A stretch of DNA of 10,135 nt from assembly GCA_001828645.1 (NCBI GenBank), contig MHZD01000057.1, forward strand, positions 185 through 10,319. Direction: 5' to 3'. Position numbers and translations under genes: made by a program. Origin of the DNA: Planctomycetes bacterium RIFOXYC2_FULL_41_27. Lineage in GTDB: Bacteria; Planctomycetota; Brocadiia; Brocadiales; Brocadiaceae. Of the stretch, positions 7,427-10,135 are shown in pieces; positions within the stretch are counted from its first letter, which is position 1, and the number at the start of each line of letters is the position of its first letter. The notes below the pieces were generated by a model that saw only the letters and a program-made list of their open reading frames with translations, had not been told where the DNA came from and did not search any database.

Positions 7427-7449
7427 CACGGGAGGAATAACAAATCCAA

Positions 7450-8718
7450 TCAGTGTTCTAAAGGATTATATGGTTTCCCACCCTTTAAAGGGGTTTCCGG
7501 CTGCGCTACCTTGCTTTTACTTCTTACATCGAAAATCGTCAAGGCGCCCATAGGATACTTACCTGTTGACACCATTCCGCGCAGATTATGATCGTGCATG
7601 ATGGTTATACCGGCTCCCAAATTGCAGGAAAGGCATTTCCTTTGACTGGCAAAATGTGGAATCTTTACCAGCACATCAATTCTCTCGCCGCTTGCAATAC
7701 AAATGGTGTCTTTCTCATAAGTACTCTTTAACTTCCTTCCATCCAATGCTACTACTTCCATATGATATCCATGAGGATGGAGCGCAAAGACATGATCGGC
7801 ACCTAAAGCCATAAGGCGTAATAAAACTGTCTCATCCTCATAAGCTACAATCCTTGAACGGGGATCGTTTATCACAGAACGTGGGTGATAGAGATTATCA
7901 GTGAATGTCCTGCCATTAATAAGAAAATAATCAGCCTTCCAGTCCTGCAATCCGTGAACAACACCCGATTCCTGTAACTGTTCATTTGCCGTGGAAGACA
8001 ATTCGCTGAAAAAGAGCGTATAATCCCTATCGTACCTATAACCATAGGCTGTTTTGGCCCTGTCCTGATGAATGATGATAGGAAAATACATGCCCGCTAG
8101 AATATGGTTAAAGCTATCTACGTGACAATGACCCATAAAAGAACCTTCGTATTGAGGTGTGAGTTCGTAGGTAAAAGATTTATGCTCCAGCACAGGGTCT
8201 ACTGGCAGAGAAGGCACGCCATCAACTGCGGGAGTTAAATCTAGACCGTGAAAATGGATCGTGTGTGCAACGTGATTAATCCCTGAATGCTCCGCTGCGC
8301 AATGTATGCCCGTATTATGTAACGTAATCCGCGCCTTCTCACCAACAAAAAGATGCATCGGGTCACTCGGCACCTTAACAGGCTCTAATAATTGTTCTAC
8401 CTGCTCTTTTGTAGTCACTTCTCCCACATTCTTGAAGCTGCCCTTGGCGTGTGTATAGCCAAAAATCCACACTAATTCGCCGTTAGTCATTTCTATATAG
8501 CCGTCTGTAGTGTAAAGGTGAAACTCCCAAACACCATCCTTACCGCGGTCTCCTGGGATGTCGCCATTCGTTACATTAATTAAATCTTGTTCATCCTGAC
8601 TAAGATTCCAGACCTCGGTTTGTTTCGCTTCTTCAGCAAAAACATTCGGCGAAATGGAATATATTGCAATACCCAACAATAAAGCAGTTGTCCTGCCAAT
8701 TAGCTTTAACACGTTCAT
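7450..8718 (-). CDS. Secreted two-domain multicopper oxidase, type 1 copper in domain 1
   Basis: This encodes 422 residues. The start is ATG 8716-8718, behind an AAGGGA ribosome site; an in-frame ATG at 8736 has none. A signal peptide covers about 1-28 (VFA before E29). Domain 1 (about 60-218) has HTIHFHG (H152, H155, H157) and GHCHVDSFNHILAGM (H197, C198, H199, H205, M210), so it carries a complete type 1 site plus half of a type 2/3 cluster. Domain 2 (about 230-400) has HPHG (H314, H316) and HDH (H375, D376, H377). The trinuclear His residues are kept but the type 1 Cys is Asp and the first His is Phe311. This is the pattern of type C two-domain oxidases such as, from memory, the Nitrosomonas blue copper oxidase. 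The retained HCH/HDH pairs argue for an oxygen-reducing cluster rather than a NirK nitrite reductase. The substrate is unknown. A CxxC (362-365) is unexplained. Its own terminator follows. Confidence 0.88.
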   Translation of the reverse strand: MNVLKLIGRTTALLLGIAIYSISPNVFAEEAKQTEVWNLSQDEQDLINVTNGDIPGDRGKDGVWEFHLYTTDGYIEMTNGELVWIFGYTHAKGSFKNVGEVTTKEQVEQLLEPVKVPSDPMHLFVGEKARITLHNTGIHCAAEHSGINHVAHTIHFHGLDLTPAVDGVPSLPVDPVLEHKSFTYELTPQYEGSFMGHCHVDSFNHILAGMYFPIIIHQDRAKTAYGYRYDRDYTLFFSELSSTANEQLQESGVVHGLQDWKADYFLINGRTFTDNLYHPRSVINDPRSRIVAYEDETVLLRLMALGADHVFALHPHGYHMEVVALDGRKLKSTYEKDTICIASGERIDVLVKIPHFASQRKCLSCNLGAGITIMHDHNLRGMVSTGKYPMGALTIFDVRSKSKVAQPETPLKGGKPYNPLEH

Positions 8719-8725
8719 CGTTTTT

Positions 8726-8731
8726 TCCCTT
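8726..8731 (-). promoter_or_regulatory. Ribosome binding site deciding the oxidase start
   Basis: AAGGGA on the minus strand lies 7 bases before ATG 8716-8718. The in-frame ATG at 8734-8736 lies upstream of this site and has no purine-rich sequence of its own, so the oxidase is taken to start at 8718, which also gives a normal-length signal peptide. Confidence 0.7.
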
Positions 8732-8763
8732 TCCATAAAATTAAGGTTACATTAAAAAACTAC

Positions 8764-9171
8764 CTATACTTTTTCATGACTTTTGATTTTTTGAGTAATC
8801 GCCATTCTCCTCCACAATTTCTCCAGTACTGACTTTAACTCTTCAATATTTACAGGTTTTGTCAAATGGTAATCGTATCCCATATTTTTTTCAGCATCCA
8901 CAACTGTTTTAACAGAACTGTTAGCCGTAACAATCACAATCGCTATAGGTTCTTTCCTTTTTTTTACTTCATGAATCAAAGTGAACCCATGCATTCCCGG
9001 CATATTCAAATCTGTTATGACGACGTCGAAACTTTTTTTCGACAGGAAATTTAATGCTTCATAGCCTGATAAAACACCGACAACCTCATACCCATCACGT
9101 TTCAAGATGCTTGTCAACCCATCAAGAGCATCCTTATCATCATCTACCATCAGCAATCTTGGTTTTGTCAT
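8764..9171 (-). CDS. Single-domain CheY-like response regulator
   Basis: This encodes 135 residues that make up one receiver domain with no output domain. The acidic pocket is D10-D11-D12, the phosphorylation site is D54 (ITDLNMPGM), and the conserved Thr and Lys are T82 (VTA) and K105 (LTKP). All residues needed for phosphotransfer are present, so it should be phosphorylated by a histidine kinase, none of which is encoded here. It would act by protein-protein contact or in a phosphorelay in the cytoplasm. The gene ends 45 bases before the oxidase start, on the same strand and with no terminator between, so the two are probably co-transcribed. A functional link is only an inference. The ATG at 9169-9171 has no clear ribosome site. 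Confidence 0.9.
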   Translation of the reverse strand: MTKPRLLMVDDDKDALDGLTSILKRDGYEVVGVLSGYEALNFLSKKSFDVVITDLNMPGMHGFTLIHEVKKRKEPIAIVIVTANSSVKTVVDAEKNMGYDYHLTKPVNIEELKSVLEKLWRRMAITQKIKSHEKV

Positions 9172-9483
9172 ATATCGAAGTCATTTAATGGACAAACTAA
9201 AAATTAATTATCGTAATTAACAACTGGCATACCAGCAAGCAATCGGCTACGATCATATTTGTTGTAAGTATTGATTTGAAAACCTTTAAAGGTAATTATA
9301 TTTTTGTTTGAAAGAATGAGATGGAAAAGACGGGCAACTGGGAAAAGACTTCTTAACGAAAAATTTGCGTGAATTGGGGTACGCTGGATAAAAAGGCGAG
9401 AAAAAATTTTGCCAGAATACGGGATTTATGAGATTTAAGATATCAATTTTTTGTAACTATTTTTACCACAAGTCACAAAATAA
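9172..9483. promoter_or_regulatory. Intergenic region with three palindromes upstream of the response regulator
   Basis: No gene is seen on either strand in these 312 bases. Three symmetric words stand out: TTAATTA-TCG-TAATTAA at 9204-9220, the imperfect CTGGCATACCAG at 9224-9235, and the perfect 12-base palindrome ACCTTTAAAGGT at 9282-9293. On the minus strand the first overlaps GATAAT, a possible -10 box, but no good -35 is found at the right distance. They could be operator sites for the response regulator and oxidase unit. AT-rich symmetry of this size can also arise by chance. Confidence 0.3.
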
Positions 9484-10135
9484 TTAAAAATCGAGGCAAA
9501 TTTCATTTACTTCCTCATAAATTCCTAGTTTTCTTATTATTGTTTCTAGTAATTCCTTTTCTTGTGAAACCAGTATCTGTAATGTCCCTTTTCCCTCCGA
9601 GTCCTGAAAATTTCCCTCCAACGACTTTTTTACTTTTTCAGAGACGATTTTTGCAGGGTCTATTAAATTGAGGCTTGGTCTTAAAGCGTTAAAATATTTA
9701 TTCAGAAAAGGCAGATGGGTGCTGGAAAGTGTAATTGTATCAATTAAGTTATCAATTTTGTCCAACTTTGTAAGCTCATCAGAAATCAATTGGAGGCTTT
9801 TCTCTTCATTTGATAAAAACAAACCAGTTTCGACAAGCTCTACCATGCTGGATGCATTAAATTTTGTTATTATAACCTCCGAAGGAATTTTTTGCGATCT
9901 TATATATTCATCCAACTCTAAACTCTTTACCGTATTTTGCGTCGCTAAAATAGCAATGTGGCCAGTTTTTGTAATATTAACTGCTTCTGGTATAGGAGGA
10001 AATACTCCGATAATCTCAGTTTCGTATTTTTTAATTTTATGAAGTATTTGAATAGACGGGGTATTAGAAGCAAGCACAATTAGCTTCGGCTTACAATACT
10101 TTGAGAGATATTCTATGGTATTTTGAATAATATTT
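9484..10135 (-). CDS. Glutamate racemase family protein with both catalytic Cys replaced (5' end outside window)
   Basis: The frame is open to the right edge, giving the last 216 complete residues. The GTG at 10075-10077 is internal, since the sequence before it (YCKPKLIVLASNTPS) is part of the conserved fold. The order of segments matches MurI: LASNT (about 21-25) for the family ACNT, IIGVFPPIPEAV for IGVI.PG, GHIAILATQNTVKS for the second Rossmann-like half, ELVETG for the region of the conserved Glu, and LSSTHLPFL (about 136-144) for GCTHYPLL, ending with a segment like the usual MurI C-terminus. Known MurI enzymes use two Cys, one in CNT and one in CTH, as acid/base catalysts. Here both positions are Ser (about 23 and 138). 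Catalysis as a normal glutamate racemase is therefore doubtful. The gene looks more AT-rich than those on the left. An alternative is another member of the Asp/Glu racemase superfamily. Confidence 0.7.
   Translation of the reverse strand, partial: NIIQNTIEYLSKYCKPKLIVLASNTPSIQILHKIKKYETEIIGVFPPIPEAVNITKTGHIAILATQNTVKSLELDEYIRSQKIPSEVIITKFNASSMVELVETGLFLSNEEKSLQLISDELTKLDKIDNLIDTITLSSTHLPFLNKYFNALRPSLNLIDPAKIVSEKVKKSLEGNFQDSEGKGTLQILVSQEKELLETIIRKLGIYEEVNEICLDF

Noticed and set aside
7034..7429. Stand-alone gene starting with GTG at 7429
   Set aside because: The start lies inside the stem of the oxidase terminator, and the first residues show no family similarity. The useful part of the frame begins after the T-run and is better read as a truncated pseudogene fragment.
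7450..8718. Copper nitrite reductase (NirK)
   Set aside because: NirK has no type 3 pair, whereas here HCH and HDH keep all trinuclear His residues, which fits an oxygen-reducing cluster.
9205..9245. Sigma54 promoter near TGGTATGCCAGTTG on the minus strand
   Set aside because: The -12 element should contain GC (TTGC) but reads TTGT, and the -24 element matches only partly.
9440..9483. Terminator after the racemase-like gene
   Set aside because: An 8-pair stem with one G-T pair can be drawn, but the loop is long and no proper T-run follows.

Overview
The window most likely comes from an anammox-type planctomycete (Brocadiales, for example Kuenenia or Brocadia). This is an inference from three things: a moderately AT-rich genome full of exported c-type cytochromes and copper proteins, a c-type cytochrome whose second haem domain carries the insertion typical of planctomycete cytochromes, and a bd-oxidase-like membrane protein of the kind I associate with anammox bacteria and Nitrospira. 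No rRNA or other marker gene is present, so the taxon is not proven. Every gene I accept is on the minus strand, so transcription runs from high to low coordinates.

Region 1-4850 is a respiratory cluster. In transcription order it holds an exported cupredoxin-like protein (4092-4850), a large cytochrome bd subunit I-like membrane protein (1829-3985), a membrane-anchored dihaem cytochrome c (761-1711) and a membrane-anchored monohaem cytochrome c that runs off the left edge (1-709). I read it as one operon in which small exported copper and haem proteins exchange electrons with a bd-like membrane core. The core keeps several CydA-type His/Glu positions but lacks the GRQPW motif of canonical CydA.

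Region 4851-6714 holds an AT-rich leader with a possible promoter, then an exported protein of unknown role (5246-6355) with a charged central region and a C-terminal carboxypeptidase-regulatory-like beta domain. Upstream of it is a non-coding block with a near-perfect long inverted repeat (6422-6523) and a strong intrinsic terminator (6652-6696).

Region 6715-7390 is a decayed gene: the C-terminal half of a Reeler/choice-of-anchor-type domain, a Pro/Thr linker and an Ig-like beta domain, split by a +1 frameshift in a GC-rich tract. Its 5' end is missing and abuts the terminator (7389-7426) of the next gene. That gene is a secreted two-domain multicopper oxidase (7450-8718) whose type 1 copper site lies in domain 1 only. 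A single-domain response regulator (8764-9171) lies just upstream and is probably co-transcribed.

A 312-base gap (9172-9483) contains three short palindromes. The right edge holds the C-terminal part of a glutamate racemase family protein (9484-10135) in which both catalytic cysteines appear to be serine. No tRNA, rRNA, CRISPR array, transposase or integrase was seen.
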